The position numbers were made by a program, and so were the translations under genes. Shown in pieces: positions 14,326-23,613 of a stretch of DNA of 64,000 nucleotides (position 1 is the stretch's first letter; every line of letters starts with the position of its first letter). Origin of the DNA: Methylobacterium soli (lineage in GTDB: Bacteria; Pseudomonadota; Alphaproteobacteria; Rhizobiales; Beijerinckiaceae); assembly GCF_008806385.1 (NCBI RefSeq), contig NZ_VZZK01000014.1, forward strand, positions 83,211-147,210, in the 5' to 3' direction. The notes under the pieces were generated by a model. The model saw only the letters and a program-made list of their open reading frames with translations. It searched no databases and was not told the origin of the DNA.

Positions 14326-16284
14326 TCAGGGCGGGGCGTGCCCGGAATCGAGGGCGATCTCCGGGCTCAACGGGATGGCGATGTGGCAGGAAAAGCCCGC
14401 GGGCTCGAAGCCGAGGCGCGTGCGGGCCTTCAACTCGTAGCCGAGGGTCCGCTCGAGGAGGGCGAGCCCGAAGCCCTTGCGGGTCGGCGGCCTGACCCGC
14501 CGGCCGCCCTGCTCGGACCAGTCGAGGACGAGGTGCGGCCCCGCCTCGGTCGGCTCGACGCGCCAGTACACCGCGAGGCGTCCGCGCTCGCCGGACAGGA
14601 CCCCGTGCTCCAGCGCATTGGTGGCGAGTTCGTGGATGGCGAGGCCGAGGGTCTCGGCCGCCCCCGCGGTGAGGCGGATGGCGGGGCCGCCGATGCGGGC
14701 GCGGCTGCCCTCCCGGATCTGATTGGCCAGGAGCTCGTCCGCCACCAAACCTTCGAGGTCGATGCCGCCGCTCGGGTCCCGCACCACGACGCTCTGCACC
14801 CGCGCGAAGGCGTTGAGGCGCCCGTCGAGATGCGACGCGAAATCCTCGACGCTGCGGCTCGTCTCCGCCGTGCGGCGCGCCACCGAGCGCACCACCGCGA
14901 GGCTGTTGCGGACCCGGTGCTGCAATTCGGCCAGCACGATCTTCAGGCGCGCCTCGTTGGCGCGCAGGTCCTGCTCGGCCGTCCGGCGCGCGGTGATGTC
15001 GAGGGAGGCGCCGCGCAGGTGCAGGGCACCGGCCGCGCCGTCGCGCAGCGCGCCCCCCCGGGCATGGACCCAGCGCACCGCTCCGTCGGCGCCGACGATG
15101 CGGAATTCCTCATCGAACGGCGCCCCGGTCTCGCCGACGGCGTCGATGGCGGCGGCCAGCCCGGCCCGGTCCTCCGGCCGGACGCGGTCGAGGCAGGCCG
15201 CGAGCGGGAGGTCCGGGAGGCTCCGGTCGAGGCCGAGGAGCGCGGCGGCCCGGGGCGAGAGCCGGCAGGTCCCGGCTGTCAGGTCGCAATCCCAGGTGCC
15301 GATCAGCCCCGCCTCGGCGGCGACGCGGTGGAAGGCCTCGCTCTGCCGCAGGACCGCCGCCGTGGCGCGCTCCGCCTCCACGTCGATGGCCGCCCCGAAC
15401 CATTGCCGGATCCGCCCCGCCGCGTCGCGGCTCGGCTCGGCGCGCAGCCGGAACCAGCGGAAGCCGCCGTCGCGGCCGCGCAGGCGCTGCTCGTGCTCGA
15501 AGGCCGCCCCGAGGGCGAGCGCCGCCCGAAAGCGCGCGAGGCTCTCCGGGCGGTCGTCGGGGTGGAAGGCCTCGATCCAGCCCTCACCGAGCGCCGCCGC
15601 GAGGCTCTGGCCGGTCTGGTCGAGCCAGCGCCGGTTGCACCAGGTGACGCGGCCGCCCGGATCGTTGCTCCAGAGGAGGGCGGGTGCGAGGTCCGCCGCC
15701 GCGCGCAGGCGCGCCCGGCTGCGCCGCCGCTCGGCCTTCGCGGCGTCGAGCGTCCAGGCGGCGGCGGCACCCGGAAGCAGCGGGACCGGGGCGAGGACGC
15801 CCGCCACCCGCCCGTCCGGGCCGCGGATCGGGAAGCCCGCCTCCGGGCCCTGCGGCGCGCCGGCCTCGCGGGCCCGCAAGGCGGGGGCGAATCTCGACCA
15901 GACCTCCGGCAGGCCGCGCGCGGCCGGCTCCCCGAAGGTCCCGGGATGCCGGTCGCCGATCACCCCGAGGCAGGCATCGTTGTAGAGGGCGATGCCGGTG
16001 CGGCCCCAGAGCAGGATGGCCGGCTGGGCGCCGCCGAGCAGCATGTCGACGGCGAGCCGCAGGTGGTTCGGCCAATCCCGCAGCGGCCCCAGCGCGGTTC
16101 CCGACCAGTCCCGCCCGCGCAGCAAGCGGCCCGTCTCGCCGCCCTCGTCGGGCCAGGCCGGGACCGAATACGGTGCCGAATCCGGCGCCGCAGGTATCGC
16201 GGGCTCCGTTCTCACCCTGCCAAAACACTTGGCGTTGCGGTCATGGTACAAATCCGGACGCGATCGATGGTTTCCTCGATCCAC
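14326..16284 (-). CDS. HWE/HisKA_2-type sensor histidine kinase with PAS domains
   Basis: Encodes up to 652 residues. It has no transmembrane segment, so it is a cytoplasmic sensor. An N-terminal PAS-like region (DWSGTALGPLRDWP, then LLWGRTGIALYNDACLG) is followed by PAS domains at about 195-315 (LLWSNDPGGRVTWCNRRW) and 320-440 (GTWDCDLTAGTCRL). The phosphoacceptor region is LAELQHRVRNSLAVV near residue 455; the N box is IHELATNALEHG near 550, and the family-defining W-R-V-E follows. HWE/HisKA_2 kinases commonly phosphorylate PhyR, the anti-anti-sigma factor of the general stress response. Its gene lies directly downstream of a NepR-sigma fusion gene on the same strand. The true start may be internal. 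Confidence 0.85.
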   Translation of the reverse strand: MDRGNHRSRPDLYHDRNAKCFGRVRTEPAIPAAPDSAPYSVPAWPDEGGETGRLLRGRDWSGTALGPLRDWPNHLRLAVDMLLGGAQPAILLWGRTGIALYNDACLGVIGDRHPGTFGEPAARGLPEVWSRFAPALRAREAGAPQGPEAGFPIRGPDGRVAGVLAPVPLLPGAAAAWTLDAAKAERRRSRARLRAAADLAPALLWSNDPGGRVTWCNRRWLDQTGQSLAAALGEGWIEAFHPDDRPESLARFRAALALGAAFEHEQRLRGRDGGFRWFRLRAEPSRDAAGRIRQWFGAAIDVEAERATAAVLRQSEAFHRVAAEAGLIGTWDCDLTAGTCRLSPRAAALLGLDRSLPDLPLAACLDRVRPEDRAGLAAAIDAVGETGAPFDEEFRIVGADGAVRWVHARGGALRDGAAGALHLRGASLDITARRTAEQDLRANEARLKIVLAELQHRVRNSLAVVRSVARRTAETSRSVEDFASHLDGRLNAFARVQSVVVRDPSGGIDLEGLVADELLANQIREGSRARIGGPAIRLTAGAAETLGLAIHELATNALEHGVLSGERGRLAVYWRVEPTEAGPHLVLDWSEQGGRRVRPPTRKGFGLALLERTLGYELKARTRLGFEPAGFSCHIAIPLSPEIALDSGHAPP

Positions 16285-16502
16285 GGCGCCGAGAACTCAG
16301 ATCGAACGAAAATGATCCACCGCGCGACAATCTACAACTGTGGCGCGATGCGCATCACCGTGGGTCAGCCGGAACGATGATTTCGGGGCGCCCGGCCGGA
16401 CAAGGCCGCGGGCGCCGCCGGCGGAGGCCGGTTCCTCACGCCCTGCCCGGGCATCGCGGGCCGGTTCGCACCGACATCCCGGCGCGGCGGCGCCGCCCGG
16501 CC

Positions 16503-17249
16503 TCAGGCCTCGAAGCCCCAGCGGTCGCCGCCCAGCGCCGAGAGGGTCAGGTGATCGGTCCCGATCTCGGCGGCGGTGTAGCCGAGGAGCCCGGCGAGCT
16601 GGTCGCGGGCGCGCCAGACCCGGCTCTTCACCGTGCCGATGCAGCAATTCATCACCGAGGCCGCCTCCTCGTAGGTCATGTCCTCGATGGTGACGAGGAT
16701 CAGGGCCTCGCGCATCGGGGCGGGCAGGCGGGCGAGGGCGGATTGGACGTCCTGGAGGTCGAGATGGCCGCCCTGCGACGGCACGGTGGCGAGGCGGCGG
16801 GCGTGGTCGCCCTCGCTGTCGGCGACCTCGCGGGCGTAGCGGCGGTGCTCGCTGTAGAGCGCGTTGCGCATGATGGTGAACAGCCAGGCGCCCAGATTGG
16901 TGCCGGGCTGGAAGCGCGACCGGCTGCGCCAGGCGCGCAGCAGCGTGTCCTGGACGAGGTCGTCGGCGGCGGTTGGGTTGCGGGTCAGCGAGACCGCGAA
17001 ACTCTGCAGGCTCGGCAGCGCCTGGAGCAGTCCCTCCCGGAATTCCCGCGCGTCGCGGTCGTCCTGGGCCGCGAGCGCCCCGTCGAGGCGGGCGATCAGC
17101 TCGGCGAACCGGTCGGGCGGGGCGGGCTCGCGGAGCGCCGCGTAGGCGGCCTTCAGCTGCTCGCCGAGATGGGCGCGGATCAGCGCGGGCAGGATCGGGA
17201 CCGACTCGGGCAGGGTGGTGTCGATACGATGAGCCTTGGTCTGAGACAT
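16503..17249 (-). CDS. EcfG-type sigma factor with an N-terminal NepR-like segment
   Basis: Encodes 248 residues. Residues about 24-58 read IRAHLGEQLKAAYAALREPAPPDRFAELIARLD in sequence, matching the two-helix signature of NepR anti-sigma factors (I-G-x-x-L-R-x-x-Y, then EPxPDRF and LLxxLD). Residues 70-137 form sigma region 2 (NPTAADDLVQDTLLRAW, TIMRNALYSEHRR) and 165-220 form sigma region 4 (MTYEEAASVMNCCIGTVKSR). In the alphaproteobacterial general stress response NepR binds EcfG until phosphorylated PhyR takes it away; here both parts are in one chain, implying self-inhibition. GGGGAA lies upstream of the chosen ATG at 17249; a longer frame from 17354 adds only unconserved basic residues. 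Confidence 0.85.
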   Translation of the reverse strand: MSQTKAHRIDTTLPESVPILPALIRAHLGEQLKAAYAALREPAPPDRFAELIARLDGALAAQDDRDAREFREGLLQALPSLQSFAVSLTRNPTAADDLVQDTLLRAWRSRSRFQPGTNLGAWLFTIMRNALYSEHRRYAREVADSEGDHARRLATVPSQGGHLDLQDVQSALARLPAPMREALILVTIEDMTYEEAASVMNCCIGTVKSRVWRARDQLAGLLGYTAAEIGTDHLTLSALGGDRWGFEA

Positions 17250-17339
17250 CGTTCCCCGATCGGCTGGCGCTGAACGCTTTGGCCGGCCGAGCCCCGGCGG
17301 GCGGGCCTGGCCGGCCGCTGTTCTCGCAAGGCTCCGCCG

Positions 17340-17366
17340 GACGCGCCTCCACATAGGTTACGTTCC
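17340..17366 (-). promoter_or_regulatory. Possible EcfG-dependent promoter of the NepR-sigma gene
   Basis: On the minus strand GGAAC (17366-17362) and CGTC (17343-17340) are 18 bases apart, close to the GGAAC-N16/18-CGTT pattern of the general stress sigma factor. The -10 deviates at its last base and the spacing is at the long end. The remainder of 17250-17606, between this gene and the divergent aldo/keto reductase gene, shows no ORF or other signal that I can support. Confidence 0.35.
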
Positions 17367-17606
17367 CGGGCCGGTCGGGGCCGGAGCCGCTTGCGCAGCC
17401 GTGATTCGAGACAGGTGCGCCGCCGCACTCGACGCCGGCCCTCGCGCGACACAGGTGTGGGGAACCTTCCCGACAGCCCCGGCCCGCGGGCCGCCTCACC
17501 GGAGCCGGCGCCGCGCCGCGCCCGGTGCCCTGTCGGGTCCAGCGCCATTCCGGGGTCTGCGCCGCGTCCGCATCGCGCCGGCCCCCTCTCTCATCCGGAG
17601 ACATCG

Positions 17607-18437
17607 ATGCCCGTCAGCATCCCGACCCTGACCTTGAACGACGGCCGCCCGATGCCGCAGCTCGGCTTCGGCGTGTACCAGCTCGACGTGAGCCAGACCC
17701 CCGACATCGTCGGGCGCGCCATCGCGGCCGGCTACCGTTCGATCGACACCGCCGCGATCTACGGCAACGAGGCCGGAATCGGCCGGGCCATCCGCGAGGC
17801 CGCGGTGGGGCGCGACGACCTGTACATCACCACCAAGCTCTGGAACGACGACCAGGGCCTCGACGCCACGCGCCGCGCCTTCGACGCGAGCCTGAAACGC
17901 CTCGGCCTCGACCGGGTCGATCTCTACCTGATCCACTGGCCCTGCCCGGAGAAGGGCCTGTTCGTCGAGACCTGGAAGGAGCTCATCCGCTTCCGCGAGG
18001 AGGGGCGCGCGACCTCGATCGGCGTCTCGAACTTCACCCCCGCCCACCTGCAGCGCCTCATCAGCGAGACCGGCATCGTGCCGGTGGTCAACCAGATCGA
18101 GCTACACCCGCATTTCCAGCAGCCCGCCTTGCGCGAGGCCCATGCCCGCCACGGCATCGTCACCGAATCCTGGAGCCCGCTCGGCCGGGGCCCGGTGCTC
18201 GCCGACCCGGTGCTCGCCGGGATCGCCCGGGCGCATGACCGCAGCCCGGCCCAGGTGGCCCTGCGCTGGCACATCCAGAACGGCTTCGTGGCAATCCCCA
18301 AAACCGCCACGCCCGCCCGCATCGCCGAGAACGCCGCCCTGTTCGATTTCACGCTCAGCGACACCGAGATGGCGCAGATCGCGCGCCTCGACCGCCCGGA
18401 CGGCCGCACCGGCCCGGACCCCGAGACCTTCGGCTGA
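17607..18437 (+). CDS. Aldo/keto reductase
   Basis: Encodes 276 residues. The catalytic tetrad is visible: Asp and Tyr in SIDTAAIYGNE, Lys in TKLWND and His in LIHWPCP. SIGVSNF and the NADPH-binding IPKTATPARIAENAALFDF complete the AKR pattern, closest to the bacterial 2,5-diketo-D-gluconate reductase/YvgN-like group (AKR5). It reduces aldehydes or ketones with NADPH in the cytoplasm. It is divergent from the NepR-sigma gene across a 357-base gap; whether it belongs to the stress regulon is not shown. Confidence 0.9.
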   Translation: MPVSIPTLTLNDGRPMPQLGFGVYQLDVSQTPDIVGRAIAAGYRSIDTAAIYGNEAGIGRAIREAAVGRDDLYITTKLWNDDQGLDATRRAFDASLKRLGLDRVDLYLIHWPCPEKGLFVETWKELIRFREEGRATSIGVSNFTPAHLQRLISETGIVPVVNQIELHPHFQQPALREAHARHGIVTESWSPLGRGPVLADPVLAGIARAHDRSPAQVALRWHIQNGFVAIPKTATPARIAENAALFDFTLSDTEMAQIARLDRPDGRTGPDPETFG

Positions 18438-18533
18438 AGCGAGGGGTCTCGCGCCGCTCAGGTTCGACCCCCGCCGCCCATTCCGGGCTCGCCTCCAGCA
18501 CCCTGCAACCACGGGCTGAAGCGGACCGCGCCG

Positions 18534-18690
18534 CACCTCTCCCGAACGGGAGAGGGGGCCCGTCGCGTTATCAGGGCTGGTTCAGAAACCCGCCGCGCAT
18601 CCCGAACGACGTTTTGAGCGGACGTCCAAGCGCCTCACCTCTCCCGTCCGGGAGAGGTCGAGTCGGCGCGAGCCGACCGGGTGAGGGGAA
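18534..18690. repeat. Two copies of the palindromic intergenic repeat
   Basis: The first copy is CCTCTCCCG/CGGGAGAGG at 18536-18555. The second, at 18634-18688, is a full unit: an outer stem CTCACC/GGTGAG enclosing two hairpins, CTCTCCCG/CGGGAGAG and GTCGGC/GCCGAC, giving a three-way junction when folded. Related units occur at 19225-19500 and 63270-63612. This is a dispersed family and not a gene, although it yields spurious short ORFs. It fills most of the space between the aldo/keto reductase and DUF559 genes. Confidence 0.8.
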
Positions 18691-18805
18691 TGCGCTCTCC
18701 GGAGAGGCCGCATCCTTCCCGAAAAACCCCATCTCCTCGAATCGTGTTCGCGAGCCTCCCGGCGAGCCGTGCCAGATTGACGATGACGAATCGGCAGGGT
18801 CCCGG

Positions 18806-19159
18806 ATGAGTGAAAGCAGCGGGCGGGCGCGGGCCCTGCGTCGGAGCCAGACCGCCACCGAGGCGCTGCTCTGGCGCGCGTTGCGCAACCGCGGCCTCAA
18901 CGGATTCAAGTTTCGCCGGCAATGGCCGATCGACCGGTTCGTGGCGGATTTCGCCTGCCTGGCGGCGGGCCTCGTCGTCGAGGTTGACGGCGCGACGCAC
19001 GGGACCATCGCGGAACAGGCGCGGGACACGGCCCGCAGCGCGGCTCTGGCCCGCTGCGGTTTCGAGGTTCTGCGTCTTGCCAATCACGACGTCATGCAAA
19101 ACCTCGCGGGCGTGCGCGAGACGATCCTGGCCGCCATCGAGCGCCGAATCACCCTCTAG
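18806..19159 (+). CDS. DUF559 protein (Vsr-like endonuclease fold)
   Basis: Encodes 117 residues from the ATG at 18806. RRSQTATEALLWRALRN at the N-terminus, then FKFRRQWPIDRFVADFACLAAGLVVEVDGATH and a C-terminal RCGFEVLRLANHDV are the classical DUF559 blocks. The F-V-x-D-F-x-C and VVEVDG residues form a PD-(D/E)XK-like active site related to the very-short-patch repair endonuclease. Biological substrates of this family are mostly unknown. The gene is sandwiched between clusters of the palindromic repeat, a common setting for DUF559 genes, and may have moved with or near them; that link is inference. Confidence 0.85.
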   Translation: MSESSGRARALRRSQTATEALLWRALRNRGLNGFKFRRQWPIDRFVADFACLAAGLVVEVDGATHGTIAEQARDTARSAALARCGFEVLRLANHDVMQNLAGVRETILAAIERRITL

Positions 19160-19224
19160 CGCCTCCTCTCCACCTCCAGCGAGTTCGGACTCGCGAGCGC
19201 AGAACGGCGGGGGCGACCTCTCCA

Positions 19225-19500
19225 GACAGCGCGCACCCCTCACCTTAACCCTCTCCCGGACGGGAGAGGGGGGCGCGTCGCGCTATCGGGGCTAATCCTG
19301 ACCCGCTGCCACGCATGCCGGGCTCGCCTCCGGCGCCCCCGAACAACGGTGAAGCGCCACGGCCGGAGCGCCCCACCTCTCCCGTCCGGGAGAGGTCGAG
19401 TCGGCGCTAGCCGACCGGGTGAGGGATGCGACCTCTCCGGACATGTCGCATCCCTCACCCCAACCCTCTCCCGCACGGGAGAGGGGGCCGGTCGCGTTAT
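19225..19500. repeat. Cluster of palindromic intergenic repeats
   Basis: A partial unit with CTCTCCCG/CGGGAGAG occupies about 19240-19270. At 19374-19490 two units stand head to head: the first has the CTCACC/GGTGAG three-way junction form, and they are joined by GGGATGCGAC/GTCGCATCCC so that the pair forms a large imperfect inverted repeat. The same composite occurs at 63490-63612. Together with the copies before DUF559, this makes the gene an island between repeats. Confidence 0.8.
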
Positions 19501-19651
19501 CGGGGCTGGTTCCGGCAGCCGCCGTGCGTCCCGAGCGATTTCCGGCGCTTCGGAACGGCGGTGCGAAGCGAATGCCGGAGCGGCTCTCGAACCGCGCCTA
19601 ACCTGCCGATCACATGTTGCGGCGCACCGAAACGTTGCGGCGCAAAATCGT

Positions 19652-19670
19652 TATGCTCAGTCTCAGCATA
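19652..19670. promoter_or_regulatory. Upstream NadQ-type operator of nadABC
   Basis: TATGCTCAGTCTCAGCATA: arms TATGCT and AGCATA around a short centre. It lies directly upstream of the candidate -35 of nadA. It resembles the site at 19712-19728 and the ATGCTCA-N3-TGAGCAT type palindromes that, from memory, are assigned to the NAD-biosynthesis repressor NadQ in alphaproteobacteria. A NadQ-type gene is present at 31707-32696. Confidence 0.6.
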
Positions 19671-19672
19671 TC

Positions 19673-19701
19673 TGGACAGACGGGTTCGGCGCGCCTAGTT
19701 T
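19673..19701 (+). promoter_or_regulatory. Candidate nadA promoter between two operators
   Basis: TGGACA (19673-19678) and TAGTTT (19696-19701) are separated by 17 bases. The -35 fits well, the -10 only moderately. It is bracketed by the two palindromes at 19652-19670 and 19712-19728, so a dimeric repressor could block polymerase binding and clearance. Confidence 0.45.
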
Positions 19702-19711
19702 AGGCGGCGCA

Positions 19712-19728
19712 ATGCTCAAACTGAGCAT
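19712..19728. promoter_or_regulatory. Downstream NadQ-type operator of nadABC
   Basis: ATGCTCAAACTGAGCAT is a perfect palindrome with 7-base arms and a 3-base centre. It ends four bases before the GGAGG ribosome binding site (19732-19736) of nadA, so a bound repressor would sit between promoter and gene. Confidence 0.7.
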
Positions 19729-19741
19729 AATGGAGGACGCG

Positions 19742-20788
19742 ATGGCGGCGACCAGTTCCCCGATCGCACAGGCCCGCATTCGACCCGTCTCGCAGCCCGC
19801 CGCCTTCGGGCACGCGATGCTGCTGCCCGAGCTCTATGCCCGGGTCAGCCGGCACATCCCGGCGATCGAGTGGCCGGCGCTCGCGCCCGATATCGAGGCG
19901 ATCCTGCGGCTGAAGCGGGAGCGCAACGCCGTCATTCTGGCGCATAATTACCAGGCGCCCGAGATCTTCCACACCGTCGCGGACATCGTCGGCGACAGCC
20001 TCGCCCTCGCCCGGGAAGCCGTGACGGTCGATGCGGACGTGATCGTGCTCGCCGGCGTCCACTTCATGGCGGAGACGGCCAAGCTCCTCAACCCGGCCAA
20101 GACCGTGCTGATCCCGGACATGGGCGCGGGCTGCTCGCTCGCCGATTCGATCACCGCCGAGGACGTTCGCGGCCTGCGGGCCCGCTACCCGGGCGTGCCG
20201 ATCGTGACCTACGTCAACACCTCGGCGGCCGTGAAGGCCGAGTCGGATCTCTGCTGCACCTCTGGCAATGCCGTGGAGGTGATCCGCTCCCTGAACGTGC
20301 CCCGGGTCCTGATGATCCCGGACGAGTTCCTGGCCCAGAACACCCAGGCGGCGCTCCCCGAGATCGAGATCCTGACCTGGGCCGGGCATTGCGAGGTGCA
20401 TGAGCGCTTCACCCCGGCCGACATCCGCGAGGTGCGCGACAGCTACCCGGGCGTCACCGTGATCGCCCATCCCGAATGCCCGCCGGACGTGGTGGCCGCG
20501 TCCGATTTCTCGGGCTCCACCGCCATGATGATGAACTTCGTGACCGAGAAGCGCCCCGCGCAGGTCGTGCTCGTGACCGAGTGCTCGATGGGCGACAACA
20601 TCGCGGCCGCCAATCCCGACATCGAGTTCATCAAGCCCTGCAACCTGTGCCCGCATATGAAGCGGATGAGCCTCGGCAATATCCGGCGCGCCCTCGAGAC
20701 CATGACCCACGAGGTCACGGTGGCGCCCGAGCTCGCGGACCGCGCCCGGGCGGCCGTCGAGCGGATGCTCGCGGTCAAGCCGCGATGA
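19742..20788 (+). CDS. nadA: Quinolinate synthase
   Basis: Encodes 348 residues. It condenses iminoaspartate with dihydroxyacetone phosphate to quinolinate using an oxygen-sensitive [4Fe-4S] cluster. The substrate-binding AHNYQAPEI and the cluster ligands are visible: Cys in GAGCSLADS, Cys in HPECPPD and Cys in [11 protein letters not shown] chose ATG 19742 because GGAGG lies five bases before it; an ATG at 19730 overlaps that site. nadA overlaps nadB by ATGA, so nadA-nadB-nadC form a coupled operon for de novo NAD synthesis from aspartate. The two flanking palindromes indicate repression by the NadQ-type regulator. Confidence 0.97.
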   Translation: MAATSSPIAQARIRPVSQPAAFGHAMLLPELYARVSRHIPAIEWPALAPDIEAILRLKRERNAVILAHNYQAPEIFHTVADIVGDSLALAREAVTVDADVIVLAGVHFMAETAKLLNPAKTVLIPDMGAGCSLADSITAEDVRGLRARYPGVPIVTYVNTSAAVKAESDLCCTSGNAVEVIRSLNVPRVLMIPDEFLAQNTQAALPEIEILTWAGHCEVHERFTPADIREVRDSYPGVTVIAHPECPPDVVAASDFSGSTAMMMNFVTEKRPAQVVLVTECSMGDNIAAANPDIEFIKPCNLCPHMKRMSLGNIRRALETMTHEVTVAPELADRARAAVERMLAVKPR

Positions 20789-22314
20789 ACGCCCTCTCGC
20801 GCAACCCCGCCGACCGCGTCATCGTGGTCGGGGCCGGGGTGGCGGGGCTTGCCGTCGCGCTTCGCCTCGCGCCCCGCCCCGTCACCCTCGTCACCGCCCA
20901 GCCGCTCGGCCTCGGCACCGCCACGGGCTGGGCCCAGGGCGGCATCGCCGCCGCGATCGGCGCCGACGACGCGCCGGCACTCCACGCCGCCGACACGCAG
21001 GCCGCCGGCGCCGGCCTGACCGATCCCGGGGTCGCCGCCCGCGTCACGGCGGCGGGCCCCGGCCTGATCGACTGGCTCGTCGCCGCGGGAATCCTCTTCG
21101 ACCGCGAGGCCGACGGCGCCCTGGCCCTCGGGCTCGAGGCCGCCCATGGCCGCCGCCGCATCGTGCGCGCGGGCGGCGACGCGACCGGTCGCCGGGTGCT
21201 GGACGGCCTCGTGCGGGCGGTCTCCCGCACGCCCTCGATCGAGATCGTCGTGGCCAGCGCGCGCGAATTGCTGCGCGACGCGCACGGGGCGGTCGCGGGC
21301 GTGGTCTGCGAGGCGGACGGGGCGCGCTTCCGCCTGACCGGACGCGCCGTGGTGCTGGCGACGGGGGGCGTCGGCGGCCTCTACGCCTCCACCACCAACC
21401 CGTCCGGCGCCACCGGCCTCGGCCTCGCGCTGGCGGCCCGGGCCGGCGCGACCCTGCGCGACCTCGAATTCGTGCAGTTCCACCCGACCGCGATCGCGGC
21501 CGGCGCCGACCCGATGCCGCTGGCCACCGAGGCCCTGCGCGGCGAGGGCGCGCGCCTGATCGACGGGCGCGGCGACCGGGTGATGGCGGGCATCGTCGGC
21601 GGCGACCTCGCGCCCCGGGACGTGGTGGCGCGGGCAATCTTCCAGACGCTGGCCCGGGGCGAGACCGTCTATCTCGATGCCCGCGGCGCGCTCGGCGCCC
21701 GCATGCCGACCCGCTTCCCCACGGTGGCAGCCCTCTGCGCCGGGGCCGGCATCGACCCCGCCATCGAGGCGATCCCGGTGCGTCCGGCGGCCCATTACCA
21801 CATGGGCGGCGTGCTTGTGGACGCGCAGGGCGCCAGCACGGTGCCGGGCCTCTACGCCTGCGGCGAGGTCGCCTCGACGGGGCTGCACGGCGCGAACCGC
21901 CTCGCCAGCAACTCGCTCCTCGAAGCGCTCGCCTACGCGGCCTGGATCGCCGACGGCCTCGATGCGCCGGCCCCGGGGCCGATCCTGCCCGAGCGCGGCG
22001 GGCGCGCGGCCCCCGCCCGCGACCTCGCGCAGATCCGGGCGATCCTGGAGAGCCGGGTCGGCGTGGTGCGGGATGCCGCCGGCCTCGGCGAGGCCGTCGC
22101 GCGCCTCGCCCCGCTGGCGCGGACGGGCAGCGAGGCCGCGCTGACCGGGCTGATGATCGCGCAGGCGGCCCTCGACCGGCAGGAGAGCCGGGGCGCCCAT
22201 TGGCGCGCCGACTTCCCCGCCGCCAAGCCGGCGCGCCACACCGAGACGACGCTCGCGGACCTGCTCGCCGCGACCGAGACCCGCGCGAGCGCCGAGGAGG
22301 CCCTGACGCCATGA
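20785..22314 (+). CDS. nadB: L-aspartate oxidase
   Basis: Encodes 509 residues. This flavoenzyme oxidises L-aspartate to iminoaspartate for NadA. The N-terminal FAD-binding Rossmann motif is [37 protein letters not shown] and the active-site block [14 protein letters not shown] are typical of the succinate dehydrogenase/fumarate reductase flavoprotein family. [28 protein letters not shown] follows in sequence. Its ATG overlaps the nadA stop (20785-20788) and its TGA overlaps the nadC start. Confidence 0.96.
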   Translation: MNALSRNPADRVIVVGAGVAGLAVALRLAPRPVTLVTAQPLGLGTATGWAQGGIAAAIGADDAPALHAADTQAAGAGLTDPGVAARVTAAGPGLIDWLVAAGILFDREADGALALGLEAAHGRRRIVRAGGDATGRRVLDGLVRAVSRTPSIEIVVASARELLRDAHGAVAGVVCEADGARFRLTGRAVVLATGGVGGLYASTTNPSGATGLGLALAARAGATLRDLEFVQFHPTAIAAGADPMPLATEALRGEGARLIDGRGDRVMAGIVGGDLAPRDVVARAIFQTLARGETVYLDARGALGARMPTRFPTVAALCAGAGIDPAIEAIPVRPAAHYHMGGVLVDAQGASTVPGLYACGEVASTGLHGANRLASNSLLEALAYAAWIADGLDAPAPGPILPERGGRAAPARDLAQIRAILESRVGVVRDAAGLGEAVARLAPLARTGSEAALTGLMIAQAALDRQESRGAHWRADFPAAKPARHTETTLADLLAATETRASAEEALTP

Positions 22315-23183
22315 GCGAGCCGCTGCTGCCCGATGCCCTGGCGCCGCTGCCGCGGCTCCTGGTCGAGCCGATCGTCCGGGCGGCCCTGATCGAGGATCTC
22401 GGCCGGGCGGGCGACATCACCACCGACGCCATCGTGCCGGCCTCCGCCCGCCTCGGCGGCGTCATCGCGGCGCGCCAGGCCGGCGTGATCGCCGGCACCG
22501 ACGCCGCCCGGATCGCCTTCGCGCTGATCGACCCCGCCGTCGCGGTGGAGGTGGTGCGGGGCGACGGCGCCCCGGTCGCGCCCGGCGACGTGGTGATCCG
22601 CCTCTCGGGGCCCGCCCGCGCGATCCTGACGGCCGAGCGCGTCGCCCTCAACCTCCTGTGCCGGATGTCCGGGATCGCCACCGCCACCGCCTCCCTGGTC
22701 GAGGCGGCGCGCCCCCACGGCAAGGCCCGCATCGTCTGCACCCGCAAGACCACGCCGGGCCTGCGCTCCCTCGAGAAGCACGCGGTGCGGGCCGGCGGCG
22801 GCTCGAATCACCGCTTCGGCCTCGATGACGCGGTGCTGATCAAGGACAACCACGTGGCGGTGGCGGGCGGCATCATCCCGGCGATCGAGCGGGCCCGCGC
22901 CCGGACCGGGCACCTCGTGAAGATCGAGATCGAGGTCGACACCCTGGACCAGCTCGCGGAGGCCCTCTCGGTCGGCGCCGACGCGGTGCTCCTCGACAAT
23001 ATGAGCCCGGAGCAGTTGGCCCGGGCCGTCGCGATGATCGACGGCCGCGCCGTCAGCGAGGCCTCGGGCCGCATCACCCGCGACATCGTCGGGGCGGTCG
23101 CGGCCTCGGGCGTCGACCTGATCTCCTGCGGCTGGATCACCCACAGCGCCGCGATCATCGATCTCGGCCTCGACGCCGCCTGA
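22311..23183 (+). CDS. nadC: Nicotinate-nucleotide pyrophosphorylase (carboxylating)
   Basis: Encodes 290 residues. It converts quinolinate and PRPP to nicotinate mononucleotide with release of CO2. Characteristic segments are EDLGRAGDITTDA at the N-terminus, RVALNLLCRMSGIAT, the PRPP/quinolinate site CTRKTTPGLRSLEKHAV followed by GGGSNHRFGL, KDNHV and LLDNMSP. The start overlaps the nadB stop by four bases. It ends the operon; a hairpin follows nine bases later. Confidence 0.97.
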   Translation: MSEPLLPDALAPLPRLLVEPIVRAALIEDLGRAGDITTDAIVPASARLGGVIAARQAGVIAGTDAARIAFALIDPAVAVEVVRGDGAPVAPGDVVIRLSGPARAILTAERVALNLLCRMSGIATATASLVEAARPHGKARIVCTRKTTPGLRSLEKHAVRAGGGSNHRFGLDDAVLIKDNHVAVAGGIIPAIERARARTGHLVKIEIEVDTLDQLAEALSVGADAVLLDNMSPEQLARAVAMIDGRAVSEASGRITRDIVGAVAASGVDLISCGWITHSAAIIDLGLDAA

Positions 23184-23192
23184 GCCACGAAA

Positions 23193-23220
23193 AAGCGCGT
23201 CCTCGCAGGAGGACGCGCTT
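23193..23220 (+). terminator. GC-rich hairpin after nadC
   Basis: AAGCGCGTCCT (23193-23203) pairs perfectly with AGGACGCGCTT (23210-23220) around a 6-base loop. There is no T tract (GGGAAGG follows), so termination may be weak or factor-dependent. Confidence 0.55.
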
Positions 23221-23613
23221 GGGAAGGTGACCCACGGTCTCAGGCGATGGGCTGGGTGGACCCTACCCCGCCGAGGCCCCGCGAGCACCTGGCGCCGCCG
23301 CCGATCCCTTGACGGATCGGCGCGGATGTTTTGCGGAACAAATCAGACTGCCTCGACGGGCCGGAATCCGCGGCTTCGTTCATGAAGTGTTCTATGCCGC
23401 CACGCCGGACGCGGCGGCCTTCATCCCAACATTACGGCAAAGCGGCCACAGTGTTGCCACCGTGTCACGGATGGGGCGGAAGCGTGGCCGTACGGGGTTT
23501 AGAGCTTGGCTTTGCGACGCCAGCGTTTACCCCTTGGCGACGCGCGGCACGGCATCGTGCGCCAGTGTTCGCTTGAGTTTCCACAAACCTTCGCCTGCCC
23601 ACGAGAGGCTTTG
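23221..23613. other. Non-coding leader region before the L,D-transpeptidase gene
   Basis: There is no credible gene in about 390 bases. A short hairpin (GCCGCC/GGCGGC) lies near 23398-23424. I see no riboswitch, tRNA or repeat of the dispersed family. The length leaves room for a regulated promoter or a long 5' leader of the gene at 23614. Confidence 0.4.

Noticed and set aside
18614..18805. N-terminal extension of the DUF559 frame
   Set aside because: The extra residues are translated from the palindromic repeat and are not part of the domain.
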